Origin: Orientallactaga sibirica
Taxonomy: Eukaryota > Chordata > Mammalia > Rodentia > Dipodidae
Assembly (NCBI GenBank): GCA_036365145.1
Contig: JAEOAD010002231.1
Location: 2,397,501 to 2,461,500 of the forward strand
Direction: 5' to 3'
Length of the DNA: 64,000 nucleotides
The notes beneath the pieces are model-generated. The model did no database searches. It saw nothing but the letters and a program-made list of their open reading frames with translations, and was not told the origin of the DNA. Of this stretch, positions 10,820 through 21,883 are shown in pieces. The translations under genes and the position numbers were made by a program. Numbering within the stretch: the first letter of the stretch is position 1; each line of letters starts with the position of its first letter.

Positions 10820-12025
10820 TACCAGTGGCCACTCTGAAGCCATTGCCCCATTTGTCATTTCTGTTTCATAGAAACTGACGTGGAAAAGACTGTTTCTTGG
10901 TCCCCTTCCTGAATTTTACAACTGTTTGGGTACAACTGTGCCAAATGAGAAATTTTCAGTACTACTAATGACCTTCACATTTTCCATCCAAAATTAATCT
11001 CAGTTCTTATCTCATTTGATCAATCAGCAGTTCACCATGGGACCAATTCTTTTTGGTTCTCTTCCTGTTTCATATGTAGTTTGCTTTGTGTTTCTTTTGT
11101 TGGCTTCTTCTAATATATTCTCTAAAATCTATAAATAAATTGCCTCAGAGCTCAGTCTGTAAACTGTCTTCATTTATACTTACTGTCTGGGTGACTTGGT
11201 ATCATTTCTAGGCTCAATCTCAAGCATATGACTTTAGTGCAGCCTTCTACAATATGTGTTAAACTTTTATATATGGTCTACCTTCAACCCCATTGTCCAC
11301 TTCCATGTTGTTATATATAATTTGTTCATTGTGTATCTTCTTTTCAGGGAAGGAATATAAGCTTGGGCAGAGAGACTTTATTTTGTTCATTACTGTTTCC
11401 AGCACTTCAAACAGCCTGGCACAGTAAAGTCTCTTTTAAAAAATTATTTAGCTGCTTTGCCAAATGAAACATGTGCATTTCCTACATCCCAATATGTATC
11501 TCAGTGAACTCATGTCCATGATGATGTTAATTTCAATATTATTATGGTGGCAGGAAGTTGAAGGCAGCTTGGACTTTTGTTCCCAAGAGAATGGATAGAT
11601 ATAATGTAGGAAATGCTTATGAATATTATGCAATACCTAGAAACTTTGGCTAAAATGGTCACATAGCTATGTAGGTAAGACTTAAAAAGGGTTTTCAATA
11701 AAAAATAATGTAAAATTCATAAAATGTATTCTACATGTATACAGTAATACCACTTATAAAAATTAAAAACACATGTATAATACATTTTGTAAATATTCAT
11801 CTCATCAGAAAAGCATATATTATACACATTATAATGATGACTCGTGGGGAGAAGGAGAAAGGAACAAGCTGTATGGTAAAGCTGCACAGTGGAACGCACG
11901 AAGAAATAAATGAACAAGAAAGAAATTGTGCATGGTCCAACAGTGACCATGTGCTTTGAGCTGACTCATGTGACTATTTCATCAGTCAATAGCTGAAGCA
12001 GGCTAAGAGAAGAAAATGTTGAATA
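10820..12025. other. Unassigned AT-rich DNA
   Basis: No gene or young repeat recognised. Open frames at 11448-11698 and 11717-11959 are 61-77 codons, lie on both strands, and show no domain. Confidence 0.45.
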
Positions 12026-12030
12026 AAAGA

Positions 12031-12260
12031 AGATGGAAATTGGCCTCGATATCCATGACCTTGCAGTGCCTAGCAATACCTTCACAAGACCCTCATGGTA
12101 GAAGAAAAAATGATGACATCAAATTAAAAGGGAGACTAATGGAGAGAGGGAGGGGATATGATGGAGACTGGAGTTCTAAATGGGAATGGGGGGGAGGGGA
12201 GGGAAATATCATGCACTTTTTTTATGTATGTATAGAAGTTGTCAAAAAAAAAAAAAAAAA
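12031..12260 (+). mobile_element. L1 3-prime end, 5-prime truncated
   Basis: Plus-strand match to the L1 3-prime UTR tail that appears antisense at about 29765-29985: 'aaattggcctcgatatccatga', then 'aagaccctcat', then 'gggagactaatggagaga', a G-rich run, and an A17 tail at 12244-12260. Only about 230 bp was copied. No coding sequence is included. Confidence 0.85.
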
Positions 12261-12296
12261 GATCCTGAATTTGTAGTTGGTAGGTAGAAGAGCAGT

Positions 12297-12323
12297 AAAA
12301 AAAAAAAAAAAAAAAAAAAAAAA
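12297..12323. repeat. Poly(A) run, A27
   Basis: Twenty-seven consecutive A about 35 bp after the L1 poly(A). It may be a second retroposition tail or a transduced 3-prime flank of the L1. Confidence 0.9.
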
Positions 12324-12329
12324 CAATCC

Positions 12330-14235
12330 ATCCTAGAAATGAAAGAATACTAATTATTTTGTCCTTTAGTCCCTTCTTTTCAAAATTCAATATTTTGAGC
12401 AATAACATTTCATGAATCAAGTTTTTGGTCACCTGCTTTTATAGACATACAAAGTCAATTTTTCTCTCTAATATACACAGATAATTTTCCTAGCTTAATA
12501 GGGTAATTGAATTTGTGGTCATATGGGACAACAAATATTTTATTGTATTACCTTAAAATGGGCAGCATAAATCTTACAGTATACAATTTCTTTCTTTGTA
12601 CATTAGACAATATTAGATAATTGAATATTAGAATAATAACACCACTGAAATATGAGGAAACACTGTCTTCATCATGAAATTTTAATTTTAATTTGCTTCT
12701 CTTGAAGGTTTTGATTTCATTTATTTTCTGGCTGGTATTTTCTACTAAAGGGGTTAGGAAGCAGAAAAAGAAGAAAAAATAGAGATGGAAGTCAGACTTA
12801 TCTTCTCATAAAAATCTTTTAGGGGAGGTAGAATCAATAGGTTGGTCAATTTATCAAGTAATTTCTCAAGGAGTGAACAAAGTATTACACAAGCTAGATT
12901 ATGGATGAAAGTGAGATTTTAAAAATATGTTCTCTAGACTGTATGTGTACACATCCCATTACACAAGTAAGGGACAATCTAATTATGTCCTGTTTACGCA
13001 GTTGGAAAAACAATCCACTGATACCTTCCAGTCTGGACGTGGCAGTTTCAGTGCTTCCCTCCTTTCTCATTTCCATTCTTGTCTCTTAAAATATGATTTT
13101 TCCGAAACCTATTCCTAATCATAATGTGTCATCAGCATTTATAGTTGCCTTGGCCAAGTGAATCAAAGAAGTACCAGTTATTCCAGGCTTCAGCCTGAAT
13201 AGATTGTCTGAATCTTCCAGCTGGTGGTCAGGAAGGAATGCATCTTCTCTGCCCATGGTGCACTGAGATGCCACTCAATGACAGAATGCTGCCCTTGGAC
13301 ATTGCATCAAGAGAGCTTAATCATCAGAGAACAACTGAACTGACAGTCCTGGGACACACAAATTATGCCCTCATCCTCCCCCACTTGCTTACTTGTACCT
13401 GAGATACACCACCCCTCTATCACCAAGCACCCATGCTGCCAAACTGAGATGAAATGCCTTCAGAGACCATTATTTTGCAATTTTCCCTTTTAGATGCTAA
13501 TGTGTGTGTTGTGACTTTTAGTGGCGAGGGATTATAATTTAGCTTGCTGGATTCTCTTGTTGATTGGATTGCTTGCTGTGAGATCAGGGGAGGCACACTT
13601 CCATCTGGCTGTGGTATTATATTCACTCCTTCATCCTTCCAACGTGGAAATCTGTGTGTCTTGTTGAATATAGAACTGGGCTGGATAGGTTCCTCCCTTT
13701 AAAAATAGCTGTATTCTGGGCTTGATTACTATGGGAACAGTTTTGAACATTTCACATTCTTCCCCAGTGGGTACCATAAAGTCATGGTCATAAAAGCTTG
13801 CCAGGAACAGCTAATGAGTGTCCACATTCCCGCTCAGAGGTACTGTTCTTAGCATTATTTGGCCTGATCATTTTCTTTCCCTCCCTGGTTGTCATAAAGT
13901 GGCCTGAAGTTCTTCTAGGCATATTGTTTTCACAATGTCCTCCATTGACTTTAGGTGAAAGGTAAGGATATTAGTTTGTTCCTTTGCTTATTTGATATGC
14001 TTGCAGGCACTAGGTTATCTTCCAGAGTTATTTCTGCAATGCTACTCAAACTTATTCTTTTAAATTATTTAAAAAGCATAGTAAGTGCTCTGCTATTCCA
14101 AGATGCTATGTGTTTTTATATAAAGCACAATCACTTAAAGTCTTAGCTGTGTAAGTCACCAGAAGTCTCAATCACCTGGGCCTGTGAAAGCCACCGAAAA
14201 TTTATCCTAGAGTGACTTTTGTAAAAGAATATGTA
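12330..14235. other. Unassigned DNA, no gene
   Basis: About 1.9 kb with no confidently named repeat. Open frames of 60-68 codons near 12894-13118, 13420-13626 and 13955-14146 have no domain or splice context. The stretch 13130-13700 is less AT-rich than its surroundings and may hold an old repeat or conserved DNA. I cannot tell which. Confidence 0.4.
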
Positions 14236-14238
14236 TTT

Positions 14239-14381
14239 GAGGCACTGCATGGTGGTGGTCACCTTTAATCCTAGCATTGAGGAGGCAGGTAGGAGGATTG
14301 CCATGAGCTCCAGGCCACCGTGAAATTACATAGTGAATTCCAGGACAGCCTGGGGTAGAGCAAGACCCTACCTCAAAAACA
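14239..14381 (+). mobile_element. B1 SINE
   Basis: Sense B1 with 'gcatggtggtggtcacctttaatcc', 'gaggaggcaggtaggaggattgcc' and 'agagcaagaccctacctc' (each seen in part), ending in a short A-rich tail. It has typical full-length size. Confidence 0.9.
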
Positions 14382-14463
14382 TATATATGTTTTTGATTAT
14401 GGAACAATATTAAAGAAATTTGGTATGTACCAGTCTCTTTCTGTCTATCTCTCTTTCTCCCAT

Positions 14464-14464
<1 letters not shown>

Positions 14465-14496
<32 letters not shown>
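14465..14496. repeat. (AC)n microsatellite
   Basis: A perfect AC run of 16 units, followed by an interrupted ATGCACACACAC stretch to about 14510. It produces a false Cys/Val-rich open frame on the minus strand. Confidence 0.97.
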
Positions 14497-14498
<2 letters not shown>

Positions 14499-14654
14499 CA
14501 CACACACAAACACATACATGGTTTCCTTATATTTGTCACACATGTAAGTTTTATTAGAACTTTATGAAATTGTATAACTGGCTTAATAAATCTGAGTAGT
14601 TTTCTATTAGGTTTATGTCCAGAATAACTTTTCTATTACCACTCGTACATTATT

Positions 14655-14735
14655 ATTTTTTTGTAAGTACTGGGGGTGGAATCAAGACCTTGTGCATGTT
14701 GGGTAATTGCTCTACCACTGACATACACCTCTAGT
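14655..14735 (-). mobile_element. ID-type SINE
   Basis: Read antisense, this has the ID head: the plus strand shows 'gtactgggggtggaatcaag', 'cttgtgcatg' and 'gctctaccactgacatacac', the reverse complement of the tRNA-Ala-derived ID element with its A and B boxes. It is diverged and lacks a clear tail. Confidence 0.75.
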
Positions 14736-14739
14736 GTGT

Positions 14740-15309
14740 GTCATCTTGACAAGAGCTGAACTCTTTCTTATAGCCACAGAAATTTGTATTGCACCTAACA
14801 TCATATGGCAGAATACATTAAAATAGAAATATTTTGGCATGACCAGCTTCATGTGAATTATATTCTACAAAATTCAGAAAAAGATTTTGTTCAGGTTTAT
14901 TGATGAGGCATAGATAGAGGAAGTTTACTGATATGAAAATATGGGATATTTAACAAGTAAAAGTTACAGTCTTTAGAGTCAGAGGAGGCCTTGCTGGGAA
15001 GCTCTCTTCCCTTCTAAGACTTTGAACAATTAGAAGAAGCTTCAAGCCAAATTAAAAGGAAGCTATACTCAGACAGCAGTTCTATTCAGAGCTCCAGCCA
15101 TAAACAGAAATGCCAGGATGCTCAGTGTGGTGGCCTGATGCTAATAAAACTGAATCAGCGGTCACAGGATGTTTTTGTCAAAGTCACCAAAAGTTTATCT
15201 TTCTAAACAAAATTTTGATTGTCTCTTAACTTAGATTTTGTTTTTAAAGTGTGTTCCCCAATAAACTTAATGGTTCAACCTTATTTATTTATTTGTTTAT
15301 TATTTATTG
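14740..15309. other. Unassigned AT-rich DNA
   Basis: No gene and no confident repeat. A short TTTA run lies near 15283-15305. Confidence 0.45.
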
Positions 15310-15397
15310 TGATGTTTTTGATTCAGGGTCTTTCTCCATAGCCTTGACCCCAGAGATCTTGAAAGTTGAGAATATAGGTGTGTACTACTAGGCCCTC
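15310..15397 (-). mobile_element. Old B1-like SINE relic
   Basis: A weak antisense match: 'cagggtctttctccatagcc' in the promoter-proximal half and 'gagaatataggtgtgtacta' at the end. It is shorter and more diverged than the other B1 copies. Confidence 0.4.
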
Positions 15398-15600
15398 TTC
15401 CCACTTATTTATTTTGTCATTGTGTATTTGTTTCTGTGTACTTATATCTAAGAGACCTTGCTGACAAAAGTCTTCTTGTTTGGAACTGCTTCTATGGGCT
15501 CAGCAATTTTTAGTGTTTAGCTTTTCTATCTTCAATGAAGGAGTGACTTGAGAGATGCAACTGGCTATTTGCATTTATTTGTTTATTCTACTCACTGACT

Positions 15601-15802
15601 CATTTATTTATTTATTTTTGAGAGGGGGGAAGAGAGAGAATTGGCATGCCAGAGCCTCAGCCACTACAGTCAAACTCTAGACACTTGCACCAACTAGTGG
15701 GCATGTGCAACCTTGCGTTTGCCTCACCTTTGTGCATCTGGCTTACAGGGGATCCAGAGAGTCAAAACAAGTCCTTGACCACTAAGTCATTTCTCTAGCC
15801 TC
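15601..15802 (-). mobile_element. DIP/B2-type SINE
   Basis: (TTTA)n tail, a GAGAGA tract, the body 'gccagagcctcagccactac' and the antisense head (CTAAGTCATTTCTCTAGCC). It carries an extra segment near 15690-15730 ('ctagtgggcatgtgcaacc') similar to part of the long subtype. Confidence 0.85.
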
Positions 15803-16087
15803 CTCACAGACTCTTGAAATAAGTAGTAGGTACAATATACATACACTCTGCAACCTCCCTGAACAGTTATTCCTCAAAACTGAATGTATCCTTTAACAAT
15901 TAAAAAGACTTTAGTGTAAAGTTCTCTTGAGGCTGTTCCAACACAATGTAGAAATGTGAACACCAGTGATATCCTCTCTAAACTAATGTGCTCAGAATTT
16001 CGGTAAAAAAAGTAGCTTCATCTTCTGTTCTGTTCTCCCACTCCACCCCACCCAGTCTAAATTCTGACCACTCATTTCATTTTCCAT

Positions 16088-16275
16088 TATGGGTTAAGGT
16101 GCTTCCCTGTGAAGCCTAAGGACCCAGGTTCAATTTCCTAGTACCCATTACACACAAGGTGGCACATGCATCTGGAGTTTGTTTGCAGTGATTGGAGGCT
16201 GTGGCAGACCCATTCTCTTTCTCTATCTGCCTCTTTCTCTCTAATAAATAAAGTTTTTTAAAAAATTAAAAAATA
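16088..16275 (+). mobile_element. DIP/B2-type SINE, 5-prime truncated
   Basis: A sense copy that starts inside the tRNA-like head (GGGTTAAGGTGCTTCCCTGT). It has a B box GGTTCAATTTC, the body 'catctggagtttgtttgcagtg', a CT-rich tract and an AATAAATAAAG tail. Missing the first 20 bp or so of the head. Confidence 0.85.
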
Positions 16276-16404
16276 TGGTTCATGTTGATTTTGTGCCAAT
16301 TATATTTATGTCAACTTCATTAAATTCACTTGACCACATCCTTTCTAGTTGATTTCTTACTCATCTTGTTGCTTAGTAATTATTCCAAGCATCATTCTTC
16401 CTTT

Positions 16405-16608
16405 TTAAATTAATTAATTTATTTACTTGAGAGAGAGAGAAAGAGAAGAGGGAGAGAATAGGCATGCCAGGGCCTCTAGTCACTGCAAATGAAGTCCAGA
16501 CACATGTGCCACTTTGTGTATCTGCCTTATGTGGGCTCTGGGGAATTGAACCTGGGTCCTCAGACTTTGCAGAGAAGTGCCTTAACCACTAAGCAATCTC
16601 TCCAGCCC
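16405..16608 (-). mobile_element. DIP/B2-type SINE
   Basis: A complete antisense copy from a (TTAA/TTTA) tail to CTCTCCAGCCC. Flanking repeats CAAGCATCATT (from 16386) and CAAGCGTCATT (from 16610) form a one-mismatch target-site duplication. The 73-codon frame at 16489-16710 lies largely within it and is not a gene. Confidence 0.9.
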
Positions 16609-16624
16609 TCAAGCGTCATTTTTC

Positions 16625-17090
16625 TGACCTCAAACTCATCTCTTCTCCCCAAATTGTCATGTCTTAAAGTTTATTTCCTATCCTTTATTGTATCATGCCT
16701 GGCTGTTTGAAGGTTTTCTCACCTCAATCATTCTTCTCTTCCAACTTTTTTGTTGGCATGCCCTGGATATTGGTTAACATAAAATGTAGCAAGTAGGACA
16801 ACCAAAACAGAAAAATTAAATCTAATAAAACACTCCATTTTTATTTTTTCATATGAATATATTCTTCCTAGGTATATTGCAGACCTCATAAAGGCAAAGG
16901 TATATGCCCAATTCTTTTCTTAATATTCACACACTAAAAATTTGTTGAAAGCTCATCATTTTCTTATTTCCATACTTTTACATGGGACAAAGATGAACAC
17001 TCAAGCCATCATATAGTATTCAGATTAGATGGAGGGTCTTACCATTTTTAAGAAAGAGTTTTTTTTTAGAATGTGTTAAAAACAGTTACT
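16625..17090. other. Unassigned AT-rich DNA
   Basis: No feature recognised in about 460 bp between a SINE and a tandem duplication. Confidence 0.45.
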
Positions 17091-17271
17091 TTCTCTTTAG
17101 AAACATAGGTACACATATGCTCCTCTCTTATCCCTCCCCCCATCACAAGTACTAGTGCTTACACTTTAGGGTTCCACTCTTTTCTCTTTAGGAAAATAAG
17201 TACACATGCTTCTTTCTTACCTCTTCCCCCATCACAAGTACTATTAGACCTACATTTTAGGCTTCTACTCT
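17091..17271. repeat. Two-copy tandem duplication, period 91 bp
   Basis: Copy 1 (17091-17181) and copy 2 (17182-17271) both begin TTCTCTTTAG and share CCCATCACAAGTACTA and a TTTAGG(G/C)TTC(C/T)ACTCT end. There are several substitutions between copies, so it is not recent. No coding potential. Confidence 0.85.
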
Positions 17272-17327
17272 ATCCTCTGCTATCCATCTATGGGTGCTAC
17301 TACATAGCGGGGCGTTTTGTTTGTTTG

Positions 17328-17328
<1 letters not shown>

Positions 17329-17361
<33 letters not shown>
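17329..17361. repeat. (TG)n microsatellite
   Basis: About 16 perfect TG units. It directly precedes the antisense B1 and probably grew from that element's tail. Confidence 0.95.
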
Positions 17362-17362
<1 letters not shown>

Positions 17363-17500
17363 TTTCATGGTAGGGTATTACTCTAGCCCAGGTTGATCTG
17401 GAGCTCACTCTAGTCCCAGACTGGCCTCGAACTCACAGTGAACCTCCTGCCTCTGCCTCTCAAGTGTTGGGATTAAAGGTGTCTGCCACTATGTCTGGCT
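17363..17500 (-). mobile_element. B1 SINE
   Basis: Antisense B1 with 'ctagcccaggttgatctgga', 'ggcctcgaactcacagtgaa' and 'tgttgggattaaaggtgtct', ending at a degraded CCGGC equivalent (TCTGGCT). Confidence 0.9.
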
Positions 17501-17504
17501 ACTT

Positions 17505-18210
17505 AGCAGTTTTAGAGATAATATTGCATTGAAATTTTTGTAGAAGCATTAAAGAATGATGAAAGGAAAGAAGTTAGAACAATATGGAGAGGAATAAAAG
17601 GAGTCAGAAATGGATGGTAGGGTGAAATAGGGACATCAGAGATAAAAGGGGAAAATCACTATTACATGCCAAAAATTGGGCATTAAATATTGATAATTTT
17701 CAAGGATCAAAAGGTTCAGGATTTAAGTTAGGTTTGGCTAGAGTTTTAGACTGAGAAGGGGATTGTGGCACAAAGCAAGGGAATGGCTTCCACCTCTTGG
17801 CTCCATCTGTGTGGGCTGATGTGAACCCGGAGAGAGCAAACTCCTTGGGGATGTCTGGAGTGATCAATTTTCTTCTGAGATTCATTAGATCATGGGTTTC
17901 CCAGTGAAGCAGTACTTGGAAATATGGAGAAAATTTTAAGTCTTAGAGAATGACTCAACATTAGACCACAGTGAGATATGTGCATCTGGAGAGAAAAATG
18001 TGTGTGCATTTCTAAGAACTTTAGGTAGTCCCTGTACCTCACCATCCCAGGCCTAACCAATGCTAGAAAGAAGCTTCTCTTGTAATAACCATGGCCCAGC
18101 TTTATATCCTTATCATAACGATAGCAATCACTAATGCTTACTGGGAATTATATGAACCAGAAATTAAACTGAGATCCTCACAAGGACTATTTTGTTGACT
18201 TTCCACAACA
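17505..18210. other. Unassigned DNA
   Basis: No gene recognised. A purine-rich stretch at 17560-17650 could be an old L1 3-prime UTR relic, but I cannot align it to the other L1 ends here. Confidence 0.35.
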
Positions 18211-18214
18211 ATTT

Positions 18215-18345
18215 TTAAAGATAACAAATATCTTTTTTCATTGTGTGAATGGAAATCCAGAGATTGAAGAGGTGAAATTCCTTGCCCAAGGTTATAGAGC
18301 TAGGAAGTTGCACAGCTGGGCCTTTAACATCAGCTCCAGCTCTCT
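18215..18345 (-). mobile_element. MIR (ancient tRNA-derived SINE) fragment
   Basis: Antisense MIR core pattern: 'tccttgcccaaggttataga' followed by 'gctaggaagttgcacagctgggcc'. In other mammals this corresponds to the antisense 'cttgcccaaggtcacacagctag' stretch. Mammal-wide and inactive. Confidence 0.65.
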
Positions 18346-18349
18346 AAGC

Positions 18350-19545
18350 TACAACTTCAACTACAAAACAGATTCAAGTTACGATTAGTATAGCAGGGGC
18401 TGCTAGTGGTAGATGGAAGACAGATATACCTGGCCCAAGTACACACCAGCAAAAAAAGATATGAGTGATATATTTGATTTCTTCTTCTCAAATTTTGAAC
18501 AGCTGTGAAGTGTTTAGGATACTGAGTCCAGTAACTGTATATATAAATAACCCTAACTTGATCCCCTTTGATTTTATTTTTGGATGTCATAGCTTTGTTC
18601 TTTCTTTATTTCAGCTAAGCCTCTACTGCATGTTCCCTGAGCAGCAGAATGATCCATTTCAGGAGCATATTTTATGTGATGCTGACATCAGCTGCTCCAT
18701 GGAGACCTTCAGGCTCCTGCCAGAGTGTAATTGGCACCCAGGAGCAAGCAGGCTCCAAAGCACCAAAAAGCAAATGTGTTTCACAATAAGACTTTATCTC
18801 AGCATGAAAAAAAGCAATAAATTGTGATGAGTCTGAACAGCTATTCTCTAAACACACACACAAAAATTTATTGCACTGAGGCATAACTCATTGCCAAAAA
18901 CGAAGACAATAGGGCTGTCATTTTAACAGCCTCCTGTAACTTGGTTCTTTAGGTGGATTATTTGAAAGTCTTTAATATCAATGGCTAGACAATTCCAAAT
19001 GCTTAATCAACATTTATTCATTCACAGACATTTCTGAACACTTAACTAGATGTCAGGAAATGTTTTGGGAATACAAAAAAAGTGAGGCAAAGATAGGCAA
19101 ATTCCTACCTTTATAGAGTTTATATTGTGGTTATAAATATGCGTGAAGGAAGTAGAGAACATAAAGGAAAAGTGGTTTATGATTCAGCTCTTTTAAATTC
19201 CACTGCATTAAGAAATTAGACTTTTTTATTTTGACCAAAATATAAGATAATAGTTTCTAGGTATTCGGAAGGCTTCCCTTGTATTTTCTTAGTCATAATT
19301 GCAAGTTTATGCATCAGAAATAGTAATAAAAATATCCATGGGACATGAAAGCAAAAGGGAGACTATGAAGAAGGGGGACTGGTGAGGAGAGAAGCAGGGA
19401 CAAGGGAAGGTTATAAACAACGTATGATGGTATATATGCAGGAAAATATCATCATGAAATCCATTATTTACACATCACAACTGATAATGATGAAGAAAAA
19501 TGTATGTGAAGCACATTATTCACGTTGTCTAAGGAAACTTTAAAA
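18350..19545. other. Mostly unassigned; possible L2/L1 relics
   Basis: A 120-codon frame at 18465-18827 has no recognisable domain. At 19010-19130 the pattern 'ttattcattcacagacattt' ... 'gtcaggaaatgttttgggaat' resembles the antisense 3-prime end of L2. At about 19340-19400 'agcaaaagggagactatgaaga' resembles the L1 tail seen at 12120. Both are weak assignments. Confidence 0.4.
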
Positions 19546-19552
19546 ACTATGT

Positions 19553-19741
19553 TATTTATTTATTTATTTGAGAGAGAAAGAGAGAGAGAGAGAGAGTATG
19601 CCAGGGCCTCCAGCCACTGCAAAGGAATTCCAGATGTATGCACCACCTCATGCATCTGGCTTATGTAAGTCCTGGGGAATCAAACCTTGGTCCATTAGTT
19701 TTGCAGACAAGTGCCTTAATTGCTAAGCCATCTCTCCAACC
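19553..19741 (-). mobile_element. DIP/B2-type SINE
   Basis: Antisense copy: (TTTA)n, GAGAGA tract, 'gccagggcctccagccactgc', 'catctggcttatgtaagtcc' and a head ending TCTCTCCAACC. Complete, of moderate age. Confidence 0.9.
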
Positions 19742-19849
19742 TGGAAATTTTGTTTCTATATGTGACTTAGTGAATCTCTAGTGGTTACTTTTTCAACTTG
19801 ATATCTCTAAGATCATCTTGTTGGATGAGTCAATTAACTGATATTTGAG

Positions 19850-20062
19850 TGGCTGGAAAAATTGCACAGTGGTTAAGGCGCTTGCCTGCAAAGACTAAGG
19901 ACCCAGGTTCTTTTCCTCATACCCACCTAAAGCTAGATGCATAAGATTGCACATGTGTCTGGAGTTCATTTGCAGGGGCTAGAGGCCCTAGTGGACTTAT
20001 TCTCTCCCTTTTTCTCTCTGTCCAACTCACTTCCACAAAATAAATGAATAAAAATTTTAAAT
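19850..20062 (+). mobile_element. DIP/B2-type SINE
   Basis: Sense copy with a damaged first 15 bases, then CAGTGGTTAAGGCGCTTGCC, 'aaggacccaggttc', 'gtctggagttcatttgcagg', a CT-rich tract and an AATAAATGAATAAAAA tail. Direct repeats GATATTTGA (about 19838 and 20064) are the likely target-site duplication. Confidence 0.9.
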
Positions 20063-20356
20063 AAGATATTTGAATATTTCTTCACTCCACTGAAGGTAGA
20101 GTGCTGTCCTGTGAGAAGCTCTGGGTGCTTTCTGAGGAGAGATGTCTCTAAAAATGAGTCTATCTTGATTGGAAAATAATTACATTAACTGAGGTGACCC
20201 AAACTTAGAAAACCCAATCTTGCATGTGCTGTCTCACATGCAGACCCTAGCTTGTAATATATATACATATATATGTATATGGACAAACGTGGGCAAAATC
20301 TAAAAGAGCTATAAAGCTAGAAAAGCACCCAAGAAAAGGTAATAAAAGATGACAGG

Positions 20357-20505
20357 GAATACGCATGGTGGCATAAGCCTTTAATCCCAGCACTTGGGAG
20401 GCAGAGGTAGGAGGATCCCTGTGAGTTTGAGGCCACCCTGAGACTACATAGTGAATTCCAGGTCACTGTGGGCTAGAGTGAAACCATACCTTGAAAAACA
20501 AAGCA
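20357..20505 (+). mobile_element. B1 SINE
   Basis: Sense B1, full length: 'gcatggtggcataagccttt', AATCCCAGCACTTGGGAGGC, 'gaggccaccctgagactaca' and 'agagtgaaaccataccttg'. The A-rich tail merges into an ACAAGA-rich stretch. Confidence 0.93.
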
Positions 20506-20509
20506 CAAG

Positions 20510-21025
20510 ACAAGAAAAGAGGATGAGGGAAGGGCAAAAGAACACATGTGACACATAGAAAGAAACAGAAAGGAAGAGGATACGCAGGAAGAGAGAGAGG
20601 ATAGAGGAGATGGGGAAGGGGAAGAAACTTATCTGAAACCAATTGTGCATGAAAACTGCTTTAACGATACCTAAAACTCTATATATGCTAACGAAAATAA
20701 CTTAATAAACAAATAGATATTTATATCTATTATAGATATAAATATACATCAATGGAGGATAGATAGAATTTCTATTCAGCTCTTATTTTTTTCAGCTGTT
20801 ATTTTTTATATTAGAATCTTAAAAAGTTCTGGCACTTTTCTCTAAATCTTAATTGTCAGGGTATGTTAGTACTCCTGAAGTTTATGTTATCTTTACTTTA
20901 TATTAGATAATTTTTCCAAAATTGTCTCAGGAAATTCACCATTATTATTATTTTTTCATTCTCATTTAAACATAACACAGTTGAAGCACTATTTATTTAT
21001 TTATTTATTTATTTATTTATTTTCT
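20510..21025. other. Unassigned AT-rich DNA
   Basis: A purine-rich strip (20515-20625) follows the B1. The rest is AT-rich with a TTTA run at 20990-21020. No gene. Confidence 0.45.
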
Positions 21026-21029
21026 TATT

Positions 21030-21142
21030 AAATTTGAGACAAGGTCTGACTGTGTAGCCCAGGCTGCCCTTAAACTTGTATTTATCTTCCTGTCTGTGCT
21101 TCTTGAGTGGCAGCATTATAAGACTGTTCCACCTTGCCAGTG
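21030..21142 (-). mobile_element. Old B1-like SINE
   Basis: Antisense match: 'gacaaggtctgactgtgtag', 'cccaggctgcccttaaactt' and a degraded end 'tgagtggcagcattataaga'. More diverged than its neighbour at 21180. Confidence 0.65.
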
Positions 21143-21179
21143 ACATTTTGTTTTGTATTTTATTTAATTTTAATTTTAT

Positions 21180-21322
21180 TTTATTTTGAGGTAGGGTCTT
21201 GCTCTAGCCCAGGCTGACCTGGAATTCACTATGTACTCTCAGACTGGCCTAGAACTCATGGTGATTCTCCCACCTCTGCCTCCTGAGTGCTGGGATTAAA
21301 GGTGACGCCAGCACACCTGGCT
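21180..21322 (-). mobile_element. B1 SINE
   Basis: Antisense B1: 'gaggtagggtcttgctctag', CCCAGGCTGACCTGGAATTC, 'gagtgctgggattaaaggtg'. Near full length, with a (TTTTA)n tail before it. Confidence 0.93.
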
Positions 21323-21324
21323 TG

Positions 21325-21865
21325 CTACTGGCATTTTTATCTTTGTTATTGAGAAGAATTATATTCATTATGACTAATAAAATGTATTACTTATGTCCAA
21401 TCTAACTTAAATTAAGAGTTTATTTTTAAAATATGTTATCTTTATATCATTTCTATTATATTTATTAAAATCTTGAGCAAAATCACACCACTATTCAGGA
21501 AATTACTTGAATAGTCACAATAAAATAATATGTTTCATCTTGCTTTATAGATTATGTCTGGTAAGTCATTAAGCCCTCTTCACACTTCTCCATATGGTAT
21601 ATATCTGTGGTGCTTCAGCATGTGGTATCAGAGTCTCCAATGCCTACCTGAGAAGAGGCCTAGATCAACAGCCCTCACTACTTTCATCTTGCACAGCAGA
21701 AGAACATTGGCATTGTCTTTTGTATTAGCTGGATACGTGAAGTTTCCACTTCAAACATTTTCCTCTGAAACAGAAGAGGTCTGACATGGATTCTAGAATT
21801 ACTTGGAATGAAAGTGAATCTTTAAGAGTAGGTCTTACCAACTTGGCATTGAGCTTTACTTGAAG
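21325..21865. other. Unassigned AT-rich DNA
   Basis: No gene or repeat recognised. The 76-codon frame at 21554-21784 has no domain I know. This is the pre-insertion left flank of the next L1. Confidence 0.45.
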
Positions 21866-21883
21866 TGGTTTCCTGCAAGATAT

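Noticed and set aside
18465..18827. 120-codon plus frame
   Set aside because: No domain, no start context or splice sites of note; frame is fragmentary and overlapped by a minus-strand frame.
20261..20280. Perfect 20-bp palindrome ATATACATATATATGTATAT
   Set aside because: Alternating AT-rich simple sequence gives such palindromes by chance; no other structure around it.
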